Source: Anaerolineae bacterium (GTDB lineage Bacteria; Chloroflexota; Anaerolineae; Aggregatilineales; J027). From it: DNA of 64,000 nt. The notes under the pieces are model-generated. The model saw only the letters and a program-made list of their open reading frames with translations. It was not told the DNA's origin and did no database searches. Shown one piece after another: positions 48,114 through 58,946 of this stretch; position 1 is the first letter of the stretch; every line of letters begins with the position of its first letter. The stretch is from the NCBI GenBank assembly GCA_019913005.1, contig JAIOHL010000171.1, positions 1 to 64,000 on the forward strand, in the 5' to 3' direction. The position numbers were made by a program, and so were the translations under genes.

Positions 48114-50096
48114 ATGAGCGAAGCCTATCATCGGCCTGACGAAACTTTTTATATCGCGCCCAAAGAACCCCCGCCCTCACGCCGTCCCCCCGCCTTGACG
48201 ATTGGGCCAGCGGGTTGGCTGCGGAAAAATCTATTTAGCAGTGTCCGCAATACCCTGATCACGGTCATCACTGTCGGGTTGATGGCAGCGTTTTTCTATG
48301 AACTGGTCACATGGTCGGTTGCCAAAGCGGAATGGAATGTGGTCAACAACACCATGCGCCTGATGATGGTTGGCTTGTACCCAGTAGATCAAATTTGGCG
48401 TATCGAGTTAATGGCTGTGCTGCTGGTGTTCCTCAGTGGGTTGGGTCTAGGGGTTTGGGGGGGTAACGCACGGGGCTTTTTTATTATCGCGCTGATGATT
48501 ATCATTGCGGCGCTATTTATTCCCATTGGGGCCGAGCGAATCGAGCCGCCTCCCATTCGCTTCCTGATTACCCCCACCGACGCGATTGGGCCTGTGGTGT
48601 TTGTCGGGGATAAGGATGACACGGTACGGCTCTTAGTTGAGCCGATTGATGATAACGCCATTGCTAATGAGACATCCCCGTTTGTGGGGTTCATCGAAAA
48701 CAGTCCCGGTTCAAGTAGCTCCCGTGCTTTGTGGAACAATGCAAAAGCCCAAGTAGTGGCTGGCACATTGGACTTGACCAATTACAACCTGCAATTGACC
48801 GTACAGTTGCTGGACAGAAGCGGCAAGGTCTTGGATGAACAGCTTTCAACGCCCGCCCAACGCACGGTCAACTTTGAATTTAAACTCCCCGCCGATGGTT
48901 GGTACTATGTCCAAGTGCTGCGTGATGAAACTGGCGAAGCGATTTACGAGACGGTAGATGGGATACAACTGCCCATCGCACCAGCCCGCACATTGCCTAA
49001 TACCGGGTATGCGTGGATTCGGATAAATGGCGTTGAAACCATGTCCAGCCAAGTAGCCGATGTGGAGCAGCGCACCAAAACCTATGGCGAAGTGCCAGCC
49101 GTCCAATGCCCTTCTGCTGCCGAATGTCGCCGTCTACTATTGGAAGAAAATACACGTTTTGAGGGCGCACGCTCATTCAGTGCGTTTTTGAAAACGCAAC
49201 TCGATCCTTTTCTACAGGAAATCATTGTTTCGCTCATCGTTGGCTTTGCAGTGATGCTGGCGGCCTATTCCATCGGGAATTTTGCCAAACAAAGCCGCAA
49301 CCCCAGCAGCAAAAAGGCCGTTAGCCGTGTTACCATCATTGGCTGGATTATTTTCTTCCCGTTGAGTTGGATACTGCTTTCCGGTTTTAAAGACCCAGAC
49401 AGCGTCCATCCATTTTTGCGACTGCCAGAAGTAGCACAATCGCTGTGGGGTGGCCTTATCCTCACCATAGTGCTGACCTTTGTGAGTCTAACTGTTGCCT
49501 TTCCTATCGGTGTTCTCCTAGCGCTTGGGCGGCGCAGCAAACTACCCATCATCAGTATTTTCTGCATCCTGTTTATCGAAGTGGTGCGCGGCGTCCCGCT
49601 AATTACGATTTTGTTCATGGCAAAATTCATTGTGCCGTATTTTGCCAAATCCATGAGTGACACCGAACTGCTGATCCGGCTGCTGGTGGGGTTGACCCTG
49701 TTCACCGCCGCCTATAATGCTGAAATTATCCGAGGGGGATTACAAATTATCCCCAAAGGCCAAATTGAAGCATCACAAGCGCTCGGCCTCAATCCATTTG
49801 CGACCAATGTATTTATCGTGTTGCCCCAAGCATTACGGGCAGTCATTCCAGCGATGATGAGCCAGTCGGTTAGCTTGTTTAAAGATACGACGCTGGTCTC
49901 TATCGTGGGGCTGTTTGAATTTTTGGGCATGATTGAACTCATTGTAAATGGACAGCAAATCTATCGGCCCTATCAGCGCGAAGCCTATCTGTTTGTAGGG
50001 GTCATCTACTTTATCATCAGCTATATCATGTCGAGCCTGAGCCGCCGATTGGAAGAATCGGGTGCGGGGACGGTGCGGAAGATGCGTAAGGCGTAA
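48114..50096 (+). CDS. amino-acid ABC transporter permease with large inserted extracytoplasmic region
   Basis: EVVRGVPLITILFMAKF...AAYNAEIIRGGLQIIPKGQIEASQALGLNPFATNVFIVLPQALRAVIPAMMSQSVSLFKDTTL preceded by about 230 aa of non-permease sequence. Confidence 0.92.
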   Translation: MSEAYHRPDETFYIAPKEPPPSRRPPALTIGPAGWLRKNLFSSVRNTLITVITVGLMAAFFYELVTWSVAKAEWNVVNNTMRLMMVGLYPVDQIWRIELMAVLLVFLSGLGLGVWGGNARGFFIIALMIIIAALFIPIGAERIEPPPIRFLITPTDAIGPVVFVGDKDDTVRLLVEPIDDNAIANETSPFVGFIENSPGSSSSRALWNNAKAQVVAGTLDLTNYNLQLTVQLLDRSGKVLDEQLSTPAQRTVNFEFKLPADGWYYVQVLRDETGEAIYETVDGIQLPIAPARTLPNTGYAWIRINGVETMSSQVADVEQRTKTYGEVPAVQCPSAAECRRLLLEENTRFEGARSFSAFLKTQLDPFLQEIIVSLIVGFAVMLAAYSIGNFAKQSRNPSSKKAVSRVTIIGWIIFFPLSWILLSGFKDPDSVHPFLRLPEVAQSLWGGLILTIVLTFVSLTVAFPIGVLLALGRRSKLPIISIFCILFIEVVRGVPLITILFMAKFIVPYFAKSMSDTELLIRLLVGLTLFTAAYNAEIIRGGLQIIPKGQIEASQALGLNPFATNVFIVLPQALRAVIPAMMSQSVSLFKDTTLVSIVGLFEFLGMIELIVNGQQIYRPYQREAYLFVGVIYFIISYIMSSLSRRLEESGAGTVRKMRKA

Positions 50097-50111
50097 AGGT
50101 GTGGTTTTCTT

Positions 50112-50864
50112 ATGAGTGAACAATCCAATTCCAACGGCTATATTATCGAGTGCCAAGATGTCAACAAGTGGTTTGGCGAATTTCATGTCCTTAAAGACAT
50201 CAATATAAAGGTCAAAGAGCGTGAGGTGGTCGTCGTCATTGGGCCGTCCGGTTCTGGCAAATCCACCCTCATCCGCTGTATCAATCGGCTTGAAGAACAC
50301 CAAGAAGGCAAAATTGTCGTAGACGGCATCGAATTGAGCAACGACCTCAAAAATATCAACGCCATCCGCCGCGAGACAGGCATGGTGTTTCAGAGCTTTA
50401 ATCTGTTCCCCCACCTAACCGTGATGCAAAATATCACGCTGGCCCAACGTTATGTACGCCGTCGTCCACGCCGCGATGCCGAAGATATGGCTCGTCAGTT
50501 GTTGCAGCGCGTCGGTATCCCGGAACAAGCCAATAAATATCCCGGTCAGCTTTCGGGGGGGCAGCAGCAGCGTGTAGCGATTGCCCGTGCCCTCGCCATG
50601 CAGCCGAAAATCATGTTGTTTGATGAACCCACCTCGGCGCTTGACCCCGAAATGATTAAAGAAGTGCTGGACGTGATGAAAGAATTGGCCCGCAGCGGAA
50701 TGACGATGTTGGTGGTCACGCATGAAATGGGCTTTGCACGTGAGGTAGCGGATCGCGTGATTTTCATGGACAGCGGGCGCATTGTCGAAATCGGTACCCC
50801 CGAACACTTTTTTGAAAATCCCAGTCACGAGCGCACCAAGCTGTTTTTGTCGCAGATTCTATAA
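50112..50864 (+). CDS. amino-acid ABC transporter ATP-binding protein (GlnQ/AapP-like)
   Basis: Walker [10 protein letters not shown], signature [15 protein letters not shown], Walker [15 protein letters not shown]. Confidence 0.96.
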   Translation: MSEQSNSNGYIIECQDVNKWFGEFHVLKDINIKVKEREVVVVIGPSGSGKSTLIRCINRLEEHQEGKIVVDGIELSNDLKNINAIRRETGMVFQSFNLFPHLTVMQNITLAQRYVRRRPRRDAEDMARQLLQRVGIPEQANKYPGQLSGGQQQRVAIARALAMQPKIMLFDEPTSALDPEMIKEVLDVMKELARSGMTMLVVTHEMGFAREVADRVIFMDSGRIVEIGTPEHFFENPSHERTKLFLSQIL

Positions 50865-50871
50865 ACCGCAC

Positions 50872-50897
50872 AAGGGTCATCAAATGGCCCTTTTTTA
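50872..50897 (+). terminator. Rho-independent terminator after ABC operon
   Basis: AAGGGTCATcaaATGGCCCTTTTTT. Confidence 0.8.
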
Positions 50898-50919
50898 TTC
50901 GTTAGGATAGGAAAAGTAT

Positions 50920-51309
50920 ATGAAAATTGAACACGTCGCCATTTGGACACACGACTTGGAACGGCTGCGCCAGTTTTATGAAACCTATTTTGGCGGCACG
51001 GCAGGCGCAAAATATCACAATCCCCGCACCGACTTTCAATCTTATTTTTTGACATTTGAGACGGGGGTGCGGCTGGAAATTATGCAAATGCCGAATATCC
51101 CGGCCTCGCAAAATGATGTGCAAAAGCAATTCACGGGCCTGATTCATATGGCGTTTTCCGTCGGGTCAGAGGAAGGGGTCAATCAACTCACCGAACGCTT
51201 ACGGGGAGATGGATTTCCGATTCTAGACGGGCCGCGCCGCACGGGGGATGGGTATTATGAAAGTGTCACGCTTGACCCTGATGGCAACCGCATCGAAATT
51301 ACAATCTAG
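50920..51309 (+). CDS. VOC (glyoxalase/dioxygenase) family protein
   Basis: [25 protein letters not shown]...[12 protein letters not shown]. Confidence 0.9.
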   Translation: MKIEHVAIWTHDLERLRQFYETYFGGTAGAKYHNPRTDFQSYFLTFETGVRLEIMQMPNIPASQNDVQKQFTGLIHMAFSVGSEEGVNQLTERLRGDGFPILDGPRRTGDGYYESVTLDPDGNRIEITI

Positions 51310-51312
51310 GCG

Positions 51313-52026
51313 CTATACGATAAGTGACAATACTTCCTCAAGTGGCTCATAAGTGGTAAATTCGGTGGCAAGACTAGTATCGGGGCAGTGATGCCCATAA
51401 CGGTTTAGCCACAGTGCTGGAATACCCGCCTGCGACGCCCCAATAATATCCGTCCACCAATTATCGCCGATCATAATGACCTCGTTTGGGGAGTAGCCTA
51501 TGCGCCGCAAAGTATGATGAAAAATCGCGGGGTCGGGTTTTGAAATACGGGTTTCCTCGGCTGTCACCATCAAATCAATCAGGGAGTCAAGGGCACAGCG
51601 TCGCAATTTGGGGGTTTGTTCCCCGATGGTGCTGTTGGTAATGATACCAATTTTGAGACTATGTGCTCTGAGATGCTGCAAAAAAGGGATAACACCGGGG
51701 ATCGCGCGTTCTGATTCAAGATATGCGTGCCGAAACAAACCCGCGACTTGAGCAGCCTCCTCAAGGGAAATCGGCTGTCCATAATGACCGAATATCGCCT
51801 GAAAACGTTGGATACGCGCCTCATCCCATGATACCTCGCCACGTGTCACTCGATCATGAAACGTTTCGAGATAGTGGGCATGGGTTTCATGCAAATCTTC
51901 GAATGGCGGTTCGCCCAAACACGGATATTGATTGGCTAGGGCCGTCAATCCGATTCGAACGCTATATTGATGATCGGTCAGCGTATCATCCAGATCAAAC
52001 AAAACGGCTTGCAACAGCATCCCCAA
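51313..52026 (-). CDS. HAD-family hydrolase
   Basis: AVLFDLDDTLTD, GIITNST, SKPDPAIFHHTL, MIGDNWWTDIIGASQAG. Confidence 0.92.
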   Translation of the reverse strand: MGMLLQAVLFDLDDTLTDHQYSVRIGLTALANQYPCLGEPPFEDLHETHAHYLETFHDRVTRGEVSWDEARIQRFQAIFGHYGQPISLEEAAQVAGLFRHAYLESERAIPGVIPFLQHLRAHSLKIGIITNSTIGEQTPKLRRCALDSLIDLMVTAEETRISKPDPAIFHHTLRRIGYSPNEVIMIGDNWWTDIIGASQAGIPALWLNRYGHHCPDTSLATEFTTYEPLEEVLSLIV

Positions 52027-52031
52027 TATCC

Positions 52032-53441
52032 TTAATCAGCGAGGGCGAGGAGTACCTCATTTTGACTGGCTTGGCGTTTGAAGTCTAGGTTCAATCGGCT
52101 GATGAGCATAAGGGCGGCTGACAGCACGATCATTTCAATTACAAACACTGCGCCATAGGAAAAGGCATAACTTGCGCCGAGCAGATGCGAAATATCACGT
52201 AGGGCCGCGCCAATAACCGAGCCACCGCCGCGAAACAGGAGGCTTGCCATTGTCCAGAGGCCCAAATAGGTGCCTGCACGTTCGGCACTACTCACCGAGA
52301 CCATCAAGCCCCATGTGCCGATATTCCACAAGCCTAATCCCAACCCAAACAGTAGCAGGGTCGGGCGAATGAGTGATTGCATTTCAGTAAAGGCACACAA
52401 GGCCAAAAATGCGAAGGTGACAATGAGCGTACCCAAGCCAATTTTGTTGATGCGGGCATAACTGAGTTGAGCTACCTGCCGATAGGTGGCAAGCCCAATA
52501 ATCGAACCAAGCAGAGCCGTCGTCCCCCAAAATGCTGCAAAACGATTGGTCTCCCCGGTTGAAAAATCAAAGACCTGTCCACCAAACGGCTCTAAAATTT
52601 GATCCTGCGCGAACGCCCCCATGAAACTCAGGCCGATGTAGAGAAAAAAGAGGCGCGTGGGGCGATTTGACCATACCATGTGTAAGTCGTCCATGAAATT
52701 GGGTCGCGTTTGCGGCGAGGCCATTTGGCGAATTTCGGCGGGGCTACGACGGCGTTCTTCTCCCAAAATGGAAAAGAACCATAAGGCAGCCATCAGCGCA
52801 ACTACGATGCCAAATAATCCCAGCAAGCCCTCCGGTGAATATTCCGGCAGCAATCGCGCCGTTAATGCACCCGAAAACGCATAGCCCGCCAGCAACATTG
52901 TCCACGCCAGCCCTACCGCCCGTCCGCGTTGATGCGCCGGGGCACGGTCATAAATCAAGGTAGTATAGGTGCTGCCAGAAAGCGCATAACCGACACTGTT
53001 GATAAACAAAGCCACCACAATGCCAGCCCACCAGATGCTGTTTCCCGTTTCGGCCAACTCCACCGTCATGAAGGCCAACAGCATAAATCCAATCGCCATG
53101 AGGCCACGTCCACCCCACACAAAAGGCAAGCGCCGATAACCACGCCAATGAGTATGATCGGAACGCTGCCCTGTCCAAACGGCAAGCGGGGCGAGGAAAT
53201 AATTGAGGGCCAGCAGCAGCGAAATGGGGGTGGCAGGATACCCTAGATCGGCAATCATGATGCGATTCCACACGCCTGACCCCAATAAATCCGCCAGCGC
53301 CGAGCCGACATTAAACATACCGATTTTCACATTCCGCAGAACTGATAGGCTTTGTTCGGCAGGTACAACATCAGTCTGTGGGATAGTTGGAACGGTCTCA
53401 GTTTTGGGAACAGCAGGCGCTTCTACGACGGTATCCAGCAT
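52032..53441 (-). CDS. MFS transporter, BCD/PucC-like family
   Basis: LRNVKIGMFNVGSALADLLGSGVWNRIMIADLGYPATPISLLLALNYFLAPLAVWTGQRSDHTHWRGYRRLPFVWGGRGLMAIGF. Confidence 0.8.
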   Translation of the reverse strand: MLDTVVEAPAVPKTETVPTIPQTDVVPAEQSLSVLRNVKIGMFNVGSALADLLGSGVWNRIMIADLGYPATPISLLLALNYFLAPLAVWTGQRSDHTHWRGYRRLPFVWGGRGLMAIGFMLLAFMTVELAETGNSIWWAGIVVALFINSVGYALSGSTYTTLIYDRAPAHQRGRAVGLAWTMLLAGYAFSGALTARLLPEYSPEGLLGLFGIVVALMAALWFFSILGEERRRSPAEIRQMASPQTRPNFMDDLHMVWSNRPTRLFFLYIGLSFMGAFAQDQILEPFGGQVFDFSTGETNRFAAFWGTTALLGSIIGLATYRQVAQLSYARINKIGLGTLIVTFAFLALCAFTEMQSLIRPTLLLFGLGLGLWNIGTWGLMVSVSSAERAGTYLGLWTMASLLFRGGGSVIGAALRDISHLLGASYAFSYGAVFVIEMIVLSAALMLISRLNLDFKRQASQNEVLLALAD

Positions 53442-53634
53442 TGAATTTTCCTAAACATATGAGTAGGTTTGCATAGATTTACGTAGAATTATAGCGGAAG
53501 TTGCTATAAGAGTGGGAAGTCTAACACAACTTTAAGATAAAATTCACAATCTTCAATGAAAAGCAGGCCGATTGACCTGCTCTCTGAATAAAGGACGCGG
53601 GGATAAATCTGCCGCACCCAACTTAGGGTTACGT

Positions 53635-55692
53635 CTATTTCAAGCCGTTACTGACTGTTGGTGGCACAAGCGCGTAGGTCATAACGACTTCGCTGCTGGT
53701 GGCCTCGCTAGTCACGGTCACAGGCACTTGAATGGTGACACGATCTACAAAACACAGCGTTTCGTTGACCGCCTCGCACCAATAAATGGTGAAATCTGTT
53801 GAGAGGACATCACTGCCCTCGGTGAAATTGACGGGCAGATGGACAGGTAGTTCTGGCAAAATTTGGCGGTAATCCTGTGACTCGGTAGGCACTTCGATAG
53901 TCGTAGTGCTGGCAGTCTCGGCGGTAAAGGGAGCAAGAGCATTCAACTTGTAGCCTTCGGGCAGTTCAATTGCAAAGACCAATTCCCCCTGCCCCGGTGT
54001 GACGGTTTGGGTATCCAATTGAATTACGGTGTCATCCAGCGCATACGGGTTTTCATTGGGGTCAAGGTTTAGCCCTGTGTCAGCAGAATTTACGAGGGCA
54101 GTGGTATCGGGAAACACCACTGTACTGACGGTCTGGTTGGCAAGGTCAATGATGCGAATGGCATGGTTATTGGTATCCGCGACATAGAGCTTGCCATCAG
54201 CATAATAGATGCCACCGGGTTCATAAAATTGCGCCTCAAGCAGTGGCCCATCTACCAAACCCGGTTCACCCGTCCCAGCGAAAGTGATACTCTCGCGGGT
54301 CTGGGGATTAATCTGCTTGATTTTATTGTTATACGTGTCAGCGACATATAACAGGCCATCCGGCCCAATCGTGACGCCGAGGGCATGTTCCAAACGAACC
54401 TGACCACCAATACCATCCACATCCCCAAAATCAAAGAGGCCTGTGCCAACAATCGTATCCACTTCGCCATCTGGGTCAATTGAGGCCGTGCGAATGCCAC
54501 TGTCTTCGGAATCGGCAAAATAAAGTGTTGTGCCATCGGTGGCAATCCCGCTCGGTTGTGATAATTCCGCCTCACCCAATGGGCCATCGGTCAATCCTTC
54601 GCGGCCTGTGCCAGCATGGGGTTCAACCCTGTCCGTTGCCAAATCAATACGCCAGAGTTGATGTGACCCGGCCATGGCGATATAGAGAATGCCATCGTGA
54701 AAAACTAAGTCCCATGGCGAGGCCAAGTCGGTAAAGGGGGCATTGCCAGCACCGGGAGGATACATGGAGGCCTTTTTGCCTGTGCCCGTCAACGTGGAAA
54801 CGGTTTGGGCAGCGAGGTTAATTTGACGAATGGAGTGATTGGCGGTATCCGCCACAAATAAATTATCCCCATCTACCGCCATACCCTGTGGCTGATTAAA
54901 CATTGCTTCGGCATAAGACCCATCGGCAAGACCCGCCTCACCCGTGCCAATGACCTGCACATTTTCAAAGGTGTCAAGGTCGGCAATCACAATGCGGTTG
55001 TGGCTGGTATCGGCGATAAATAGGCGATTGCCCGTCGGATCAGCCAACACCTTGCCGGGGTAGCTCAAAGGACTGGAAGATGCAGCTTCGATTTCAGGGG
55101 CGAGTTGTGTCAGCGGGGTATCGTCTAGCAGACCAGCGTCCCCGTATTCCTCAACCATCGTAGTCAAGATGGGTTGGAATACCTCATAGATGCCTTCACC
55201 TGCCCGTCCACCCACGATTTTGCCGAGGGGGTCAATTAGCACAAGGGTGGGCCATGCCTGCACGCCATAGGTCTGCCAAACCACAAAACCATTATCATTT
55301 AACACTGGATGTTCCACGCCATAGCGCTGCACAATATTGCGGATGTTGTCGGTGTCGCCTTCGTTTTCAAACTTGGCAGAATGCACCCCGACCACAATCA
55401 AATTATTGCCAAATTCGGTCTCTAACCGCTTCAGGTCAGGAATAATATGGATACAATTGATGCAGCCATACGTCCAAAAATCGAGTATGACGATTTTGCC
55501 TTTTAAATCAGCTATGGTCAGTGGTTGGGATACATTGATCCAGTCGAGTTCGGCAGGAAAATCGGGGGCGTCGGTGTCCCCGGCATAAGTAAATTCGCCG
55601 CCGTCTTGGGCCGACATCTGCCCGTTTACAAACCAGAAAAAGCCCACGATGAGGGCCACAATACCGATTCCAGAAAAAAGTCGTCTACGCAT
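53635..55692 (-). CDS. thioredoxin-like (TlpA-type) domain fused to NHL repeats
   Basis: LKGKIVILDFWTYGCINCIHIIPDLKRLE...VVGVHSAKF; repeated VADTxNHxIRxI / QPQGMAVDG NHL motifs. Confidence 0.9.
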   Translation of the reverse strand: MRRRLFSGIGIVALIVGFFWFVNGQMSAQDGGEFTYAGDTDAPDFPAELDWINVSQPLTIADLKGKIVILDFWTYGCINCIHIIPDLKRLETEFGNNLIVVGVHSAKFENEGDTDNIRNIVQRYGVEHPVLNDNGFVVWQTYGVQAWPTLVLIDPLGKIVGGRAGEGIYEVFQPILTTMVEEYGDAGLLDDTPLTQLAPEIEAASSSPLSYPGKVLADPTGNRLFIADTSHNRIVIADLDTFENVQVIGTGEAGLADGSYAEAMFNQPQGMAVDGDNLFVADTANHSIRQINLAAQTVSTLTGTGKKASMYPPGAGNAPFTDLASPWDLVFHDGILYIAMAGSHQLWRIDLATDRVEPHAGTGREGLTDGPLGEAELSQPSGIATDGTTLYFADSEDSGIRTASIDPDGEVDTIVGTGLFDFGDVDGIGGQVRLEHALGVTIGPDGLLYVADTYNNKIKQINPQTRESITFAGTGEPGLVDGPLLEAQFYEPGGIYYADGKLYVADTNNHAIRIIDLANQTVSTVVFPDTTALVNSADTGLNLDPNENPYALDDTVIQLDTQTVTPGQGELVFAIELPEGYKLNALAPFTAETASTTTIEVPTESQDYRQILPELPVHLPVNFTEGSDVLSTDFTIYWCEAVNETLCFVDRVTIQVPVTVTSEATSSEVVMTYALVPPTVSNGLK

Positions 55693-55906
55693 ACTCCCTC
55701 GCAACGTTGAATGGTCTACTTAGTCTACTTTTTGGTTGTCTTGATGTTCAGGAATCTTCCTTACGATTTGATTACACCCCATTATCGCACATCCAAATGA
55801 ACCTGAACTGAGAAACCGATAAGATTCATTCAGATTGAACGTCGCCAAGTGGGGGCAGGACGGCTAAAATAGAATAATTGTTTCAGCAATAGGGAGTAAT
55901 GACTCA

Positions 55907-58171
55907 GTGGATTCGCCCATTTTAGATTCAATGAATCCGGCACAGCGTGACGCCATTACCGCCGTAGATGGCCCAGTGTTGGTGTTGGCTGGCCCCGGCA
56001 GCGGCAAAACCCGTGTCCTGACCCATCGCATCGTTTACATGGTGCAAGAATCCGGCATCCCCGCACATCGCATTTTGGCGGTGACGTTTACCAACAAGGC
56101 CGCTGGTGAAATGCGTGAACGGGTGGAGCAACTGATTGGCAAAGAAAATGCCCGTCATTTGTGGTTGGGCACCTTCCACAGCATCTGTGTCCGCATCCTA
56201 CGCCGTGAAGCCAACCTCATTGACTTCACGCCAGATTTTGTCATCTTTGACCGCGATGACCAAGTGACCCTAATGAAACAGATTCTGCATGATCTCCATT
56301 TGGATCCGCAGAAACATCCACCTTATAGTTTTTTGGATACCATTTCTTTTGCCAAAAATGAATTTATCCTGCCACAAAATCTGCCAATTGAAAATAAGGG
56401 CGACGAACTTAAAAAGAAAGTTTACGATGTCTATCAACAGCGCCTACGGGCCAGCAACGCGATGGATTTTGACGATTTATTGGTCTATACCGTGCGCCTG
56501 TTTCAACAATACCCCGATACCCTAGCGGCCTATCATTATCGAATGCCCTATTTGCTGGTGGATGAATTTCAAGACACCAATATGGTGCAATATGAATTAG
56601 TGCGCTTGCTGGCAGGGCCACGCCGCAATGTATTTGTCGTCGGCGACCCCGACCAAAGCATCTACAGTTTTCGCGGGGCAGACTATCGTAATGTCAAGCG
56701 TTTCCAGCAGGACTTTGACCCCCTAACGATTTACTTGGAAGAAAATTATCGTTCCCATCAGTATGTGCTGGATGCGGCAATGGCGGTTATCCGCAAAAAT
56801 GTGGATCACATTCCGCGCAATTTATTCAGCCAGCGCAAGACCGGCTCGAAATTAGAAATTCACGAGGCGTATAACGAACGGGAAGAGAGTCAATATATTC
56901 TTGAGACCATCACCGACTTGGTGAAACGGGGCGAAGCCAAACTGCGTGATTTTGCCGTGATGTATCGGCTCAATGCCCAATCGCGTGTTTTGGAAGAAGC
57001 CTTTATCCATGAGGGTATCCCCTATTTATTGGTTGGGGCGACACGCTTCTATGGACGTAAAGAAATTAAAGACGCACTGGCCTATCTGCGGGTGGTGCAA
57101 AATTCCGCCGATGAAGTCAGCCTCTTACGGATAATCAATGTGCCAGCACGCGGCATTGGACAAAGCACGGTTGATCAACTCCGCGCTTGGGCCGCCAGTC
57201 GAGGTGAGGGCTTGTATCCTGCCCTGTTAGCATTGGCAGGCGGGGAAGAATCCCCCCTCAGCGGACGATCTAAAGCGGCGCTGGTACGTTTTGTAGAGAT
57301 GGTCGAAGGCTGGCGGCTAATGCGTGAAACGGTGTCACCGCTCGATTTACTTGACACTATGCTCGAAGAAACCAATTACATTGATTACCTCAAACGGGAT
57401 CGAACCGAGCGCAGCGAAGACCGCGAAGAAAACATCGAGGAACTGCGCCGCGTGGCCTCCGAACATCAAAATCAATCACTGGGTGAATTTTTGGAGGAAA
57501 TTGCGCTGGTTGCCGAGACTGATAATTTTGACCGGACGACCAACGCACCGACCCTGCTCACCTTGCACGCCGCGAAGGGCCTCGAATTTCCGGTAGTGTT
57601 TATCATCGGCCTTGAAGAAGGTCTGCTGCCCTATCGCAAGGCAATGGAAGACAGCAACCCTGTCACCCGTGAACATCAGTTGGGTGAGGAACGGCGTTTA
57701 ATGTATGTGGGCCTGACCCGCGCCAAAGACCGCATTTATCTGGTCTATACCTTTAAACGCATGATGTGGGGGCAAAGCGACATCAGCACCCCGTCGCGCT
57801 TTTTGCGGGATATTCCACCCGAAATTACCACAGGCCAGGCTGGACTCAAGCCCTCCATGCAAAATATGTTCAGCCAGCCGCAAAAGCAGTGGGATACAAC
57901 ATGGGAACCGCGCCGTAGACCGGATAGCCCGTCTAGGCCGAATAATCTTATTACTGGGGGTAATCCGCCCCCCGCCCCCCAAAAACCACAGCAGCCCACC
58001 CGCTTTAAATCCGGGCAGCGTGTTGTGCATGTCAAATATGGTGAGGGGGTAGTCATCAAAAGCCGTGTGCATGATGATATAGAAGAAGTCGAAGTGTTGT
58101 TTACCCAGCAGGTCGGCAGCAAACGCATTGATGGTAACTATCTACAGCCCTTAAAAGGGGAGGAAAGTTAA
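55907..58171 (+). CDS. pcrA: ATP-dependent DNA helicase PcrA/UvrD
   Basis: LNPAQRDAITAVDGPVLVLAGPGSGKTRVLTHRI; DEFQDTN; VVGDPDQSIYSFRGA; C-term FKSGQRVVHVKYGEGVV; GTG start. Confidence 0.95.
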   Translation: MDSPILDSMNPAQRDAITAVDGPVLVLAGPGSGKTRVLTHRIVYMVQESGIPAHRILAVTFTNKAAGEMRERVEQLIGKENARHLWLGTFHSICVRILRREANLIDFTPDFVIFDRDDQVTLMKQILHDLHLDPQKHPPYSFLDTISFAKNEFILPQNLPIENKGDELKKKVYDVYQQRLRASNAMDFDDLLVYTVRLFQQYPDTLAAYHYRMPYLLVDEFQDTNMVQYELVRLLAGPRRNVFVVGDPDQSIYSFRGADYRNVKRFQQDFDPLTIYLEENYRSHQYVLDAAMAVIRKNVDHIPRNLFSQRKTGSKLEIHEAYNEREESQYILETITDLVKRGEAKLRDFAVMYRLNAQSRVLEEAFIHEGIPYLLVGATRFYGRKEIKDALAYLRVVQNSADEVSLLRIINVPARGIGQSTVDQLRAWAASRGEGLYPALLALAGGEESPLSGRSKAALVRFVEMVEGWRLMRETVSPLDLLDTMLEETNYIDYLKRDRTERSEDREENIEELRRVASEHQNQSLGEFLEEIALVAETDNFDRTTNAPTLLTLHAAKGLEFPVVFIIGLEEGLLPYRKAMEDSNPVTREHQLGEERRLMYVGLTRAKDRIYLVYTFKRMMWGQSDISTPSRFLRDIPPEITTGQAGLKPSMQNMFSQPQKQWDTTWEPRRRPDSPSRPNNLITGGNPPPAPQKPQQPTRFKSGQRVVHVKYGEGVVIKSRVHDDIEEVEVLFTQQVGSKRIDGNYLQPLKGEES

Positions 58172-58176
58172 GTCGC

Positions 58177-58848
58177 ATGAGTACCCCCACCAATCGCCGC
58201 ACATTGGTACTCGCTTCCGGGTCGCCCCGCCGCCGCGAATTACTCCGCCTGCTCGGTTTTGAGTTCGAGCGGGTGGTCGGCACCCTTGATGAAACCCCCC
58301 ACTCCGGCGAACTGCCCGATGCCTATACACTGCGGGTCAGTCTCGAAAAAGCCTATGACAGCGTGGAAATGGTGAAAAAAGGCTCAGTGATTTTGACTGC
58401 TGACACGACTGTTGCCGATGGGGATATGATTTTGGGCAAGCCCGACAATGAAGCACATGCCGAAGCCATGCTGAGGCAACTACGGAACCGCACCCATCAA
58501 GTCTATACCGCCATCACGCTGCTCGATACGACGGATAAGCATGTCGAGCAGATTTTGGCGATTACCCAAGTGACCATGCGTGATTATTCCGATATGGAGA
58601 TTGCCCATTATGTTGCCAGTGGCGACCCCAAAGATAAGGCTGGCAGCTATGGCATTCAGAATGGGGATTTTCGCCCAGTGGCCCGTATCAAAGGCTGTTA
58701 TGCGAATGTCATGGGGCTACCCCTCTGCCATTTGATTGTTTGTCTGCGCCGCTTTGGGGTCGAACCCCATACCGATGTGCCAACGAACTGCCAGCAGTTT
58801 AATCAAATTGAGTGCCCGGTTTACGATGATGTGCTGCGTATGCAATAA
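58177..58848 (+). CDS. maf: Maf family nucleotide pyrophosphatase
   Basis: LVLASGSPRRRELLRLLGFEFE...ILTADTTVADGDMILGKP...GDPKDKAGSYGIQ. Confidence 0.93.
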   Translation: MSTPTNRRTLVLASGSPRRRELLRLLGFEFERVVGTLDETPHSGELPDAYTLRVSLEKAYDSVEMVKKGSVILTADTTVADGDMILGKPDNEAHAEAMLRQLRNRTHQVYTAITLLDTTDKHVEQILAITQVTMRDYSDMEIAHYVASGDPKDKAGSYGIQNGDFRPVARIKGCYANVMGLPLCHLIVCLRRFGVEPHTDVPTNCQQFNQIECPVYDDVLRMQ

Positions 58849-58946
58849 AAGGTTGCTGTGGGCTGAACGTTCATCAAGCGTACAACTGTTGTCCACATCC
58901 CGCGCTATAATGCACCCCACCGTTGGTCAGAAATAGGATTAACACC

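Noticed and set aside
52032-53441. Claim that the organism is phototrophic
   Set aside because: A single PucC-like transporter is insufficient; no reaction-centre or pigment genes in the window.
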